Shown here: piece after piece, positions 45,572-53,953 of the stretch
How positions within the stretch are numbered: position 1 is the stretch's first letter
Layout of the letters: the number at the start of each line of letters is the position of its first letter
Source: Myxococcota bacterium
Lineage (GTDB): Bacteria; Myxococcota_A; UBA796; UBA9615; JAKLKC01
Direction of reading: 5' to 3'
Length of the DNA: 64,000 nucleotides
Assembly (NCBI GenBank): GCA_023150875.1
Contig: JAKLKC010000028.1
Span: 17,544 to 81,543, forward strand
Notes under the pieces: generated by a model
Seen by the model: the letters and a program-made list of their open reading frames with translations, nothing else
Databases searched by the model: none
What the model was told of the DNA's origin: nothing
Position numbers and translations under genes: made by a program

Positions 45572-47928
45572 TGCGCGGCGCGCTCCTCGTCGGCCTCGCC
45601 CTGCTGGCTTCCCTTCCCGCGCGGTCCACCTTCGCGGTAGACGCCGACGGGTCGGTCCTCGTCAATGGTCGGATCGCCTGGGACGTGCGGGTCGCCGCGC
45701 GCCTGGCCTGGCCGATGGCGCCGGTCACCGATGGCGAACGCGTCTTCGTGGGGACCCCTGAGCAGAGGGTCCGCGCGATGGACCTGGACGGGGGGACGCT
45801 CTGGGAGGTCGAGGTCGCCGGCCCGGTCGCCGCGCCACCGACCGCCGATGGGGGAAGGGTCTACGTCCTCGACGGTTCGGGGCACCTCACCGCGATGGAC
45901 CCGGCGACCGGGGGCGTCCTCTGGGCGAGGCCAGTCGCGAAGGGTCGCACGACGGGCGCGCCGGTGGCGGTGGACGGCCGGCTCGTGACCGCCGGCCTCG
46001 ACCGCCAGGTGCGGGCGCTCCGGGGCGTCGATGGCGCCGAGGTCTGGGCGGTGACGGTGCCCGCCGCGCCCCAGGGCGCCCCGGTCGTCTTTGGAGGGTG
46101 GGTCGTCCTCGCGTGCGCCGACGGCGTGGTGCGCGCGCTGCGGATCGAGGACGGCAGCGCGGGCTGGGAGTCCGTGCTCGGGTCCTCGACGGTGGCGACC
46201 CCACGAGTGGTGGAGGACGTCGTCGTCGTCGGCACGAAGGACGGTGTGCTGCACGCCCTGTCCGGGGGGACCGGAGAGGCACTCTGGTCGTACCGGGCGG
46301 GCGGGGCACTGGACTCGTCGCCAGGGTCGGACGGAACGCTCGTGTTCGTCGGCTCCACCGACGGCACGCTCCACGCGGTCGACCTCCACCTCGGCACCGC
46401 CGCGTGGACCTACGCGGCCGGCGCGCCGATCCGCGGGACGCCGGCCGTGTCCGGAGGACAGATCGCCGTCGGAACGACCGCGGGGATCCTGCACGTGGTC
46501 GACGCACGGACCGGTCGACCGGCGTGGCGCGTCGGCGTTGGGGGATCGCTGGACGGCGCTCCGGCGTTGGTCCAGGGTCGCGCCATCGTCGGGAGCACCG
46601 ATGGCCGCGTCGTGGCGATCGGCGACGCGGCCGACGTGTCCGGACCCTCCGCTCTCGCGGTTGAGCCACCTCCCGAGCTCGGCAGGGGGATGTGGGTCGG
46701 GCGCCGCACTTTTCTCGGACGGGTCGAAGAGGTGCTGGTCTGCGCGGACGGTACCGTCCTGGTCCTGAGCGACCCGACCGGGCTCGTCCGGACCCAGGAC
46801 CTCGGCCTGCACTGGGAGCGCGCGCGTGGGTTCGGCGCGGCGCGGCCCCGGCACATCGAGGAGCGCGGACGGGACGAGCTGCTCGCCCGGACGGACGATG
46901 GGGTGTTCCATTCCCGGGACCGGGGCCGGACGTGGACCCGGGAACCCGATCGTCAGCCTCCGCCGTCCCGGAGGGTCCGGTGGGGCGGCAGTCGCGGACT
47001 GCGGGAGATCGCCTTCGGAGACGGCGCGTGGCGCTCCGTCGACGGGGGGCGGTCGTGGTCCGAGGTGGTGACCCCCTTCGCCCTGCGGTTCATCGCGCTC
47101 CTCCTGGGAGCGGAGGACGGGCTCCTCGCCACCGACGCGGGGGGCGGCGTCCACCGCTCCGTCGACGGCGGCCACTCGTGGACCGAGACCGCGCGCCTGG
47201 CGCGGGCCCTGGTCCAGGTCGCGGAGTGCCCGACCGACCGGGACCGCTACCTGGCCCTGGACGAGTCGGGCACGCTCCTCGTCTCCACCGACGGGGGTGT
47301 GTCCTGGGAGGCCGTGGCGGGGACCGGTGGTGGCCGCGAGGCGCGGCAGGTCGTCTGGGTGCCGGGGTCCTCGGCGGCGGCCTATGCCCTCTTGGCGCCG
47401 GCGCGGGTCCTCGTCACCGCGGACGGAGGCGGGACCTGGAGCGAGACCACGTACGGACTCGCCGACGGCATCGACGCGGTGGGCGCGCGCCTGGCCGTCG
47501 GACCGGACGGCCAGGTGGTCGTCACGGCGTGGGGAGAGGACGGTGGGGGCGGGGTCTACCGCCTGGGGAAGATCGAAGAGCATCGGCGGCTGGAGTCCGT
47601 GAGCTTCGAGAGCGGGTCCGCGAACCTCCGGCCGGAGGCGCTCGCGGTCCTCGACCGGGTCTTCGACAGGATGCACGCGGATGCCGGGCTCCGCCTCCGA
47701 GCCGAAGGGCACACCGACGACGTGGGGGACGACGCAAGGAACGCCGCCCTGTCCGTCGCCCGGGCGAAGGCCGTCGCCGCCGCCGCCGCCCGGCGGGGGA
47801 TCGCTTCCGACCGTATCCTCCCGCTGGGGTTCGGCGAGTCGCGTCCCTTGGGTCCCAACGACGCCGAGGCGGGTCGGGCGGCCAACCGGAGGGTCGAGAT
47901 CTACCTGGTTGACCTACCCGGACCCTGA
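45571..47928 (+). CDS. PQQ-propeller/BNR-propeller/OmpA fusion protein
   Basis: A 785-residue exported protein whose ATG overlaps the previous stop by one base (TGATG). Signal peptide LLVGLALLASLPARSTFA. Residues about 25-345 are PQQ-like propeller repeats (for example DGSGHLTAMDPATGGVLWARP), without evident PQQ-dehydrogenase catalytic residues. About 370-660 are Asp-box repeats (SRDRGRTW, SVDGGRSW, SVDGGHSW, STDGGVSW, TADGGGTW). From about 675 there is a complete OmpA peptidoglycan-binding domain (SVSFESGSANLRPEAL, AEGHTDDVGDDARN, ANRRVEIYLVD) with the conserved Asp and Arg. It would anchor propeller domains to the cell wall in the periplasm; partner is probably the upstream propeller protein. 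Confidence 0.88.
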   Translation: MRGALLVGLALLASLPARSTFAVDADGSVLVNGRIAWDVRVAARLAWPMAPVTDGERVFVGTPEQRVRAMDLDGGTLWEVEVAGPVAAPPTADGGRVYVLDGSGHLTAMDPATGGVLWARPVAKGRTTGAPVAVDGRLVTAGLDRQVRALRGVDGAEVWAVTVPAAPQGAPVVFGGWVVLACADGVVRALRIEDGSAGWESVLGSSTVATPRVVEDVVVVGTKDGVLHALSGGTGEALWSYRAGGALDSSPGSDGTLVFVGSTDGTLHAVDLHLGTAAWTYAAGAPIRGTPAVSGGQIAVGTTAGILHVVDARTGRPAWRVGVGGSLDGAPALVQGRAIVGSTDGRVVAIGDAADVSGPSALAVEPPPELGRGMWVGRRTFLGRVEEVLVCADGTVLVLSDPTGLVRTQDLGLHWERARGFGAARPRHIEERGRDELLARTDDGVFHSRDRGRTWTREPDRQPPPSRRVRWGGSRGLREIAFGDGAWRSVDGGRSWSEVVTPFALRFIALLLGAEDGLLATDAGGGVHRSVDGGHSWTETARLARALVQVAECPTDRDRYLALDESGTLLVSTDGGVSWEAVAGTGGGREARQVVWVPGSSAAAYALLAPARVLVTADGGGTWSETTYGLADGIDAVGARLAVGPDGQVVVTAWGEDGGGGVYRLGKIEEHRRLESVSFESGSANLRPEALAVLDRVFDRMHADAGLRLRAEGHTDDVGDDARNAALSVARAKAVAAAAARRGIASDRILPLGFGESRPLGPNDAEAGRAANRRVEIYLVDLPGP

Positions 47929-48352
47929 GCCCGGTGCGTCGCGACCGTCAGTCCCTTGCTCCGTAAGCCATGGTAGCGGCGCCGTCGGTGTCCGGGTTCC
48001 GGTCCGCCAGTGGGTCTTCACCGTGTCCATGCGCCTCCACTACCACCCCAGGGGGAAGTCCTGATGGTCAACGGCGCCCTCCTCGCCGCGGGAGCGAAGG
48101 ACGCGACCGGCGGGCCCAGCCTCCTGGCGGAGGCTCCTCCTCTGCCGTGGTTCACGCCGCCCCCGGGGGGCGGAGCGTTCGGGCTCGGAGGAAGCTTCTG
48201 ACCGGCCCGGTGCCGCCGGTGGGGGCCGCTCCGACCCGACCGGATCCCGCCCCCCCTCGTAAACCCCGCCTTCCACGCCCCGCGGGCTGCGGGTAGCATG
48301 CCCCGTGGACTCGCTCCAGCCCCCGACCGGCCGCGGTCGGGAGGAGATCCCC
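47929..48352. other. 424-base intergenic region with repeat copy B
   Basis: No complete gene. It contains repeat copy B (48064-48232), read as a short open frame starting near 48010 whose first 18 codons are unlike copy A. A TAGCAT candidate -10 box lies at 48294-48299, 53 bases before the next start. Confidence 0.55.
48064..48232 (+). pseudogene. Dispersed repeat, copy B: orphan C-terminal gene fragment
   Basis: Encodes MVNGALLAAGAKDATG to PGGGAFGLGGSF and a TGA, about 90 per cent identical in DNA to the last 45 codons of the membrane protein gene at 41409, plus about 33 matching bases beyond the stop. The membrane-spanning part of that gene is absent here, so this looks like a detached 3' fragment. 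The frame is intact, so a 46-residue product cannot be excluded. Confidence 0.75.
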
Positions 48353-49819
48353 ATGTGCCGCCGTCCCCCGGTGCCGTCCGGCCTCCTGGTCGCCGGGCTG
48401 ATCGCGGGCTGCGCGTCCTTCGACCCCGCGGAGCCCCGCTGCCCCACGGAGGCCGACGTGGCCGCCGCCGAGTCCGCCCGGGCGGACGGTCCGGAGACCG
48501 GCGCCCAACCCCTGTTCGACCTGGTTTTCAAGGTCCACATCGAGCCGACGTCCGTGGACGGGGAGCCGGCGTTCGACGTCCGCGAGGCCGTCTACCGCCA
48601 GCGGCTGGACGGGGTGGACCACGTGGCGGTGCTGGCGGAGGCCCACGGCGCGAAGCTCTCGATCCACGCCAACGGGGAGTTCTGGGAATACGTCTCGGAT
48701 CTCGGTGACGCGGACCGGGTGCAGGCCTGGATCGACGCCGGCCACCACGTCGGCCTCCACACCCACCCGCTGGAGTGGGTGGGCCCCCACCAGTGGAACG
48801 AGATCGACGGGACGACCGTGGATGCCGAGCAGGGGGCGGCGCTGTGGGAGGCCCCCGAGGCCTACGCCCGGGCGGCCCTCCCCGGGCTCGACCTCACCGG
48901 CGCGACGCCCTGGGACGCGGAGAACGCCTACGCCGCCGACCTGCTGGCGCGGTGGGGACACACGCTGCTCGGCGGGGGGCCCAACAACATCGCCGACGAG
49001 CTGCTGGGCCACGAGGTGTGGAACCCCTGGCGATACGCCCCGGGCACGGTCCTCGGCGAGGACCCCGACGCCCCCGCGGTCCTGATCCCCCACCGGGGCC
49101 AGGTGGGCGAGGCCCTCCCCCACGGTCCCCACCATGTGTTCCGGGACAACACCGTCCCCCACATCAAGGTCCTCGCCCTCCAGGCGGCCCTGGAGCGGGA
49201 GGCCGCCGAGCGCCACGGGGACCCGCCGCGCCCGTGGGTCTTCGGTTTCCTTCAACACGACAACCGGGGCGGGGACGACGGGACCCTGCACGACGCGGAC
49301 ATCGAGGAGGTGCTGTCGTTCCTGGACGCGACGTTCGTGGACGCCGGTCGTTCCGTGGGCCGGATCGGGCGTTACGCCTCCTACGACGAGGTCGGCGAAC
49401 GCTTCGCCCGGTGGGAGGAGGCGAACCCCGGCGCCTCGGCGTTCCACTACGAGGAAGGGGGCCCCTACCCCTACCACCTGGCCGCCCTCGCGTCGGCGCT
49501 GAAGACGGACCCCCACGCCCAGGTGGACCACGAGGCGGTGGAGAGGCCCCCCGGGGGCGTGGACGGCGTGCGCGCCCACCGGCTGCGGATCTCCCGGCGG
49601 GGGGAGGAGACCGGAGCCCCGGTGTGGCTGGCGTGGCGAGAGCCAGGGGGCGCGGCCGAATGGGACCTGCGGGACGCGCTCGCGACCCAGGGACTGTCCC
49701 TCGATCGCCCGGTCCGGATCTACGACGGGGAGACCTGCGCCGCCTCCGAGGCCGATCCCGCCCACGTCCCGGTGGGACGGGTGCCGGCGCTGATCTACCC
49801 GGCGCGCTCGACCCCTTGA
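48353..49819 (+). CDS. Polysaccharide-deacetylase-fold lipoprotein
   Basis: A 488-residue lipoprotein; lipobox LIAGC. The ATG at 48353 has GGGAGGAG upstream; a GTG 16 codons earlier precedes a non-signal sequence. The core shows AKLSIHANGEFWEYV and AGHHVGLHTHPLEW, resembling the His-x-x-x-His metal site of NodB/glycoside-hydrolase-57-like deacetylases, with PWVFGFLQHDNRGGDD later. The first catalytic Asp pair is not clearly identifiable, so activity is uncertain. It may act on cell-surface sugars. The gene is followed, in the same frame after its TGA, by repeat copy C. Confidence 0.72.
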   Translation: MCRRPPVPSGLLVAGLIAGCASFDPAEPRCPTEADVAAAESARADGPETGAQPLFDLVFKVHIEPTSVDGEPAFDVREAVYRQRLDGVDHVAVLAEAHGAKLSIHANGEFWEYVSDLGDADRVQAWIDAGHHVGLHTHPLEWVGPHQWNEIDGTTVDAEQGAALWEAPEAYARAALPGLDLTGATPWDAENAYAADLLARWGHTLLGGGPNNIADELLGHEVWNPWRYAPGTVLGEDPDAPAVLIPHRGQVGEALPHGPHHVFRDNTVPHIKVLALQAALEREAAERHGDPPRPWVFGFLQHDNRGGDDGTLHDADIEEVLSFLDATFVDAGRSVGRIGRYASYDEVGERFARWEEANPGASAFHYEEGGPYPYHLAALASALKTDPHAQVDHEAVERPPGGVDGVRAHRLRISRRGEETGAPVWLAWREPGGAAEWDLRDALATQGLSLDRPVRIYDGETCAASEADPAHVPVGRVPALIYPARSTP

Positions 49820-49846
49820 GGGGGCCCACCTACCGGGGACTCCCGG

Positions 49847-49990
49847 AACGGCGCCCTCCTCGCCGCGGGGGCGAGGGAAGCGGCCGGCGAGGCCGGCCTG
49901 CTGGCGGAGGCTCCGCCCCTGCCGTGGTTCACCCCGACCCCAGGGGGCGTGGCGTTCGGGCTCGGGGGGGGGGTCTGACCCGACCGGGCG
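49847..49990 (+). pseudogene. Dispersed repeat, copy C: C-terminal gene fragment
   Basis: Encodes NGALLAAGAREAAGE to PGGVAFGLGGGV and a TGA. It is more diverged than copies A and B, lacks the ATG, and begins nine codons after the stop of the deacetylase-fold gene, in the same reading frame. It sits in the convergent gap before the ABC permease gene. No start codon of its own. Confidence 0.7.
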
Positions 49991-50003
49991 CCCGGCGACC
50001 TCC

Positions 50004-51257
50004 TCAGTCCCGCCTCAGCGCCTCGATGGGGTCCAGGCGCGCCGCCTGGCGGGCGGGCCACCAGCCCGAGAGCAGGCCCACGGCCACCGAGATGGCGAAG
50101 GCCGCCGCCACCGCCCCGGGGGCCACGGCGGTGCGCCAGCCGGTGTAGGCCGCGATGCCGAGGGAGGCGGCGAAGCCCAGGCCGATCCCCAGGAGCCCCC
50201 CCAGGAGCGAGATCGCCGCCGCCTCGGCCAGGAAGAGGGCCGAGACGTCCCCCCGGGTCGCCCCCAGCGCCCGGCGCACGCCGATCTCCCGGGTGCGCTC
50301 CATCACCGTGGACAGGGTGACGTTCATGATGCCGATCCCCCCCACCAGCAGGCTGATCCCGGCGATGAGGGCCATCACCCAGTTGAAGAGGCGCTGGGTC
50401 TCCTCGCTCTGCCGGAGCAGCTTCAGCGGGACCACCACCCGGAAGTCCGGGACTCCCCCGTGCAGGCGCGCGAGGGCCCGCTCCGCCACCTCGGCCACCC
50501 CCGTCACCGCCTCGGGGGAGCGCACGTCCAGCACGATCTCGTCCACCTCGGGCTCCCCCTCCTCGTCGGCGGGGAAGCGGCGCAGGGCCGCGGTCAGGGG
50601 CAGGTACACCTCGGCGTTGCGGTCGGCGAGGTCCAGGCCGGGCACCTGGGTCTCCCCCCGGGTCGGCTCCGCCACCACCCCCACCACCGTGCACCACGTC
50701 TGGTCGATGCGGACCTGCCGGCCCACCGCCGGCGCGCCGCCGAACAGGCGCCGCTTCGCCCCCTGTCCCAGCACGCAGACCGCCGCCGCGTCCTTCTCGT
50801 CCAGGGCGTCGAAGCCCCGCCCCTCCACCACCCGCACCCCGCCGCTCTCGAAGTAGCGCCGGTCCACCCCCACCACCTGGGGCGCCTTCCCCCCGTCCAG
50901 GGCGTGGGGGAGCAGGTCCTCCACCTTCAACGTCTTGCGCCCGCCCACCGCCACGACGCCCGGGATCGCCGCCCGCAGCGCCTCGGCGTCCTCCACGCGC
51001 AACCCCCTGGACTTCCTCAGGTTCTCCTCGACCTGCGCCGGGCCTCCCCCCTCCACCTCCACCGCCTGCACGATCACCCGGGTCAGCCCCGCCAGGGCCA
51101 GCATCGCCTCGGCCTCGCGCCGGGCCCCCTCGCCGATGGACTGCATGGCGATCACCGCCGCCACCCCGAAGAGCACGCCGAGGGTGGTCAGGCCGGTGCG
51201 GAGCTTGTGGAGGGCCAGCCCGGCCAGGGCCTCCAGGGCCGCGTCACGAGGGCGCAC
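50004..51257 (-). CDS. MacB/FtsX-type ABC transporter permease
   Basis: A 417-residue inner-membrane protein of the MacB permease class. One N-terminal helix (LRTGLTTLGVLFGVAAVIAM) is followed by a large periplasmic domain (about 60-285) and three C-terminal helices (LFNWVMALIAGISLLVGGIGIMN, then two more), with the family's MERTREIGVRRALGA cytoplasmic loop and a C-terminal DPIEALR. It lacks an ATPase domain, so a separate ATPase is needed; none is adjacent. The GTG at 51257 overlaps the adaptor gene by 14 bases, and an earlier in-frame start would run deep into that gene. Confidence 0.85.
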   Translation of the reverse strand: MRPRDAALEALAGLALHKLRTGLTTLGVLFGVAAVIAMQSIGEGARREAEAMLALAGLTRVIVQAVEVEGGGPAQVEENLRKSRGLRVEDAEALRAAIPGVVAVGGRKTLKVEDLLPHALDGGKAPQVVGVDRRYFESGGVRVVEGRGFDALDEKDAAAVCVLGQGAKRRLFGGAPAVGRQVRIDQTWCTVVGVVAEPTRGETQVPGLDLADRNAEVYLPLTAALRRFPADEEGEPEVDEIVLDVRSPEAVTGVAEVAERALARLHGGVPDFRVVVPLKLLRQSEETQRLFNWVMALIAGISLLVGGIGIMNVTLSTVMERTREIGVRRALGATRGDVSALFLAEAAAISLLGGLLGIGLGFAASLGIAAYTGWRTAVAPGAVAAAFAISVAVGLLSGWWPARQAARLDPIEALRRD

Positions 51258-52569
51258 CGGCGCCCCGCTTGCCGCCGCCCTTGCCGCCGCCGCCCTCCTT
51301 GGCGCCCCCGCCTCCGCCACCACCGGGAGCCGGCGCCGGCTTGGACCCGCCGCCCTCCTCCCCCGGCGCCGCCGTGGGATCCCCCAGGAAGACCCGCTCC
51401 CCCGCCGAGACCCCCCCGGTCACCGCCACGTGGGTGGCGTTCCGCTTGCCCAGCTCCACCGGGCGCGCCTCGGGCCGGCCGCCGGTCTCCACCCACACCA
51501 CCGGCCCCTCGGGCCCGTCCTGCACCGCCTCCCGGGGGACGCTGAGGGCGTCGGGCACCCGCTCCACCCGCAGGTCGATCTTGGCGGTCATCCCCGGCTT
51601 CATCACCGGATCGGTGGTGGCCAGTTCGACGGTCACCTCGAAGTACTTGACCTTGCCCCCCTCGGAGCGCTCGCTCGCCAGGTCCGCGATCTTCTTGACC
51701 TTTCCGGCGAAGGCGCGGTCCGGGAAGCTGTCCAGGCGGACCTCGGCCTCCTGGCCGGCGGCGACCAGGGCGGCGTCCACCTCGTGGACGTAGCCCTTGA
51801 CCTCCATGGCCGACAGGTCGGGCAGCTCCATGATCGTCACCCCTCCCCAGACCTCGTCCCCCTCGGCGACGGTGCCGCCCCGCCAGGTCTTGCCGGGGAT
51901 CACCAGGCCGTCGGTGGGCGCGGACATGACCGACTTCGAGAGGCTCTCCTCCAGCTCCGCCTTCTGGTCCCGCTGCTTCCGGACCTCCAGCCGGAGCTGC
52001 TCCACGTCCCCCGCCCCGGTGGCCCGGGCCGCGGCGAGGTCCTGCTGGGCGCGGGCGAGGTCCATCTCGGCCCGGACGACGTCGATCCGGGTCCTCTCCT
52101 TCTCGATCCGGCTCACCGTCTCGCTCTCGGTGAGTCCCAGGCGGGCCTGGTCCAGGGCGAGCTGCGCCTGGACCACCCCCCGCTCCAGGTTCTTGAGGTT
52201 GTTCTCGATCTCGAGCTGCTTCTGGACGACCCGCTGCTCCGCCAGGGCCAGCTCCGCGGTGGTGGTCTGGAGCTCCCGTTCCGCCTCGGTGGTGTCGAAG
52301 CGGCAGATCACGTCCCCCTTCTTGACCATCGAGCCCGCGGCGGCCAGCTCCACGATCTTGTTGCTGCCCCGCAGCCCGGGGGCGACGATCTTGACCGACT
52401 TCACCGCCTTCAGCTCGCCGGTGATGGTCAGGCTCACCTCGAAGGGGCCCCGGACCACCTGGGCGGTGGGGAGGGAGGCGGCGGGATCGGCGCCGCAGCC
52501 GGCGGAGGCCGCCCCCAGGAGCAGCGAGGCGGCCAGCGACAGCAGGATGTGGTGGGAGGGGGTCTTCAT
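51244..52569 (-). CDS. MacA/HlyD-type periplasmic adaptor lipoprotein
   Basis: A 441-residue adaptor of the RND/MacA class. Lipobox SAGC after a signal (ILLSLAASLLLGAA). It shows the split lipoyl motif (VKIVAPGLRGSNKIVELAAAGSMVKKGDVICRFD), a long alpha-helical hairpin (about 95-200), and beta-barrel and membrane-proximal regions (SAMEVKGYVHEVDAALVAAGQEAEV, PGMTAKIDLRVERVPDALSVPREAV). The C-terminus is Gly/Lys-rich and disordered. It should link the permease to an outer-membrane channel for export of a molecule or protein. Starts 63 bases after the glycosyltransferase gene. Confidence 0.88.
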   Translation of the reverse strand: MKTPSHHILLSLAASLLLGAASAGCGADPAASLPTAQVVRGPFEVSLTITGELKAVKSVKIVAPGLRGSNKIVELAAAGSMVKKGDVICRFDTTEAERELQTTTAELALAEQRVVQKQLEIENNLKNLERGVVQAQLALDQARLGLTESETVSRIEKERTRIDVVRAEMDLARAQQDLAAARATGAGDVEQLRLEVRKQRDQKAELEESLSKSVMSAPTDGLVIPGKTWRGGTVAEGDEVWGGVTIMELPDLSAMEVKGYVHEVDAALVAAGQEAEVRLDSFPDRAFAGKVKKIADLASERSEGGKVKYFEVTVELATTDPVMKPGMTAKIDLRVERVPDALSVPREAVQDGPEGPVVWVETGGRPEARPVELGKRNATHVAVTGGVSAGERVFLGDPTAAPGEEGGGSKPAPAPGGGGGGGAKEGGGGKGGGKRGAGAPS

Positions 52570-52632
52570 GGGCCAGGCGCGACCCCAAGAGGGTAAGGTA
52601 GAGGCGGCCTCCCCGCCACCGGTGGCCCCGCC

Positions 52633-53802
52633 TCAGCGCGCGGCGGCACCGGCGCAGATCCGCGAGAGCCGCTCCGCGAGCGCGGGGTAGGCGAAGCGGG
52701 CCTCCACCCAGGGGCGGCCCCTCGCCACCAGCCGGGCGCGCAGCGCGGGGTCCTCGGCGATCCGGCACATCCCGTCGGCCAGGGAGGGGGCGTCCAGCTC
52801 GGCGAGCAGGTGCTCCTCCCCGTCGCGGCCCAGGGCGTCCGACAGGCCCTCGAAGCGGGTCATCACCACCGGCAGTCCCGCCGCCATCCCCTCCAGGGGC
52901 GCCATGCCGAACCCCTCCTGGCGTGACGGGAACGCGAAGGCGTCCGCCGCCCGCACCCAAGGGGAGGGATCCGCCTGGGGGCCGGCGAAGGTCACCGAAC
53001 CCTCGGCGCCGGCGGCCCGCAGGGTGGCGATCACCTCCCCGAAGAAGGCCGAGTCCCGGTCGAAGGGGCCCACCAGGACGAGGCGGGCCCCGGGGTGGCG
53101 GGCGAGCACGAGGGGCCACGCCCGGGCGAGCAGGTCGATCCCCTTGCGGTGTATCACGCCTCCTACGAAGCAGAACAGCGGATCCCCCGCGAGGCCCAGG
53201 GACCGGCGCAGCGAGTCCTTCTCCGCCGCCTCCGCCGGCCGGTACGCCTCCACGTCCACGCCGGGGTGCAGGACCTCCAGCCGCTCCGGGGCGAAGCCGC
53301 GGCGCTCGAAGCCGGGACGGAAGACGTCGGTGACGCACACGATCCGCGCGTCCACCCCCCGGAGGGTCCCGAGCAGCGCGCGGCCGGCGCGGGTCCGGGC
53401 GATGGAGTCGGCGTCGTCGCTCCCCACGAGGGAGGTCCGGTGCACCACCCCCAGGCCCCTCCCTCGGGCCGCCAGCAGCACGGGGAGCAGCAAGGGATCC
53501 CCCCCCATGGAGATCAGCACGTCCCACCGCCGGGGTCCCAGCACGGCGGCCAGGGCCCGGGCGTGCAGGGCCAGCCGGCGCCCCCGGAGTCCCCCCGCGG
53601 CGGGGCGCGGGGCGGCCAGCACCTGCACCCCGGGTGCGGGGCGGGGCTCCCCTTCCCCCGGGTGGACGCAGGCCACACCCACCCGGTGGCTGAGGGCGGC
53701 GAGGTGCCGCGCCAGGTGGTGGACCAGCAGCCCGTCCCCCGAGTGCTCGGGGGGGTACTTGCGGACCACGAACAGGAGCGACGGCGCGTGGACCCCGACC
53801 AA
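52633..53802 (-). CDS. GT4-type glycosyltransferase
   Basis: A 389-residue GT-B fold enzyme. The N-terminal domain opens with LLFVVRKYPPEHSGDG, a typical acceptor-side start; the C-terminal domain has FVGGVIHRKGIDLL, LVLVGPF and the nucleotide-sugar motif FPSRQEGFGMAPLEGMAAGLPVV with the catalytic Glu residues (E-x7-E). Sugar and acceptor are not determinable. The TTG start has GGGAGG six bases upstream; no ATG or GTG is suitably placed. It lies between the tandem radical SAM gene (151 bases upstream) and the adaptor gene, all on the minus strand. Confidence 0.88.
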   Translation of the reverse strand: MVGVHAPSLLFVVRKYPPEHSGDGLLVHHLARHLAALSHRVGVACVHPGEGEPRPAPGVQVLAAPRPAAGGLRGRRLALHARALAAVLGPRRWDVLISMGGDPLLLPVLLAARGRGLGVVHRTSLVGSDDADSIARTRAGRALLGTLRGVDARIVCVTDVFRPGFERRGFAPERLEVLHPGVDVEAYRPAEAAEKDSLRRSLGLAGDPLFCFVGGVIHRKGIDLLARAWPLVLARHPGARLVLVGPFDRDSAFFGEVIATLRAAGAEGSVTFAGPQADPSPWVRAADAFAFPSRQEGFGMAPLEGMAAGLPVVMTRFEGLSDALGRDGEEHLLAELDAPSLADGMCRIAEDPALRARLVARGRPWVEARFAYPALAERLSRICAGAAAR

Positions 53803-53953
53803 GTCGAGCCTCCCGGATCTCCGCGGAGGGACTCCCGCGGACGGCGGCGCCGCGGAGTCTATCCGAGCCGGCCGCCCGTGCCCATGGCCCGGCTTCGCGG
53901 CGGCCGTCCGTCGCCGCGGGCTCCCGGCGGCCCGGGGACCGATCGCGGGAAGT

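Noticed and set aside
45571..46700. A quinoprotein dehydrogenase, from the PQQ-like repeats
   Set aside because: The repeats resemble BamB-type structural propellers; no catalytic Asp or PQQ-binding disulfide motif is visible.
53803..53953. A precursor peptide gene between the tandem radical SAM and glycosyltransferase genes
   Set aside because: The only minus-strand ATG frame there is eight codons long and has no Cys, Ser/Thr-rich core or leader.
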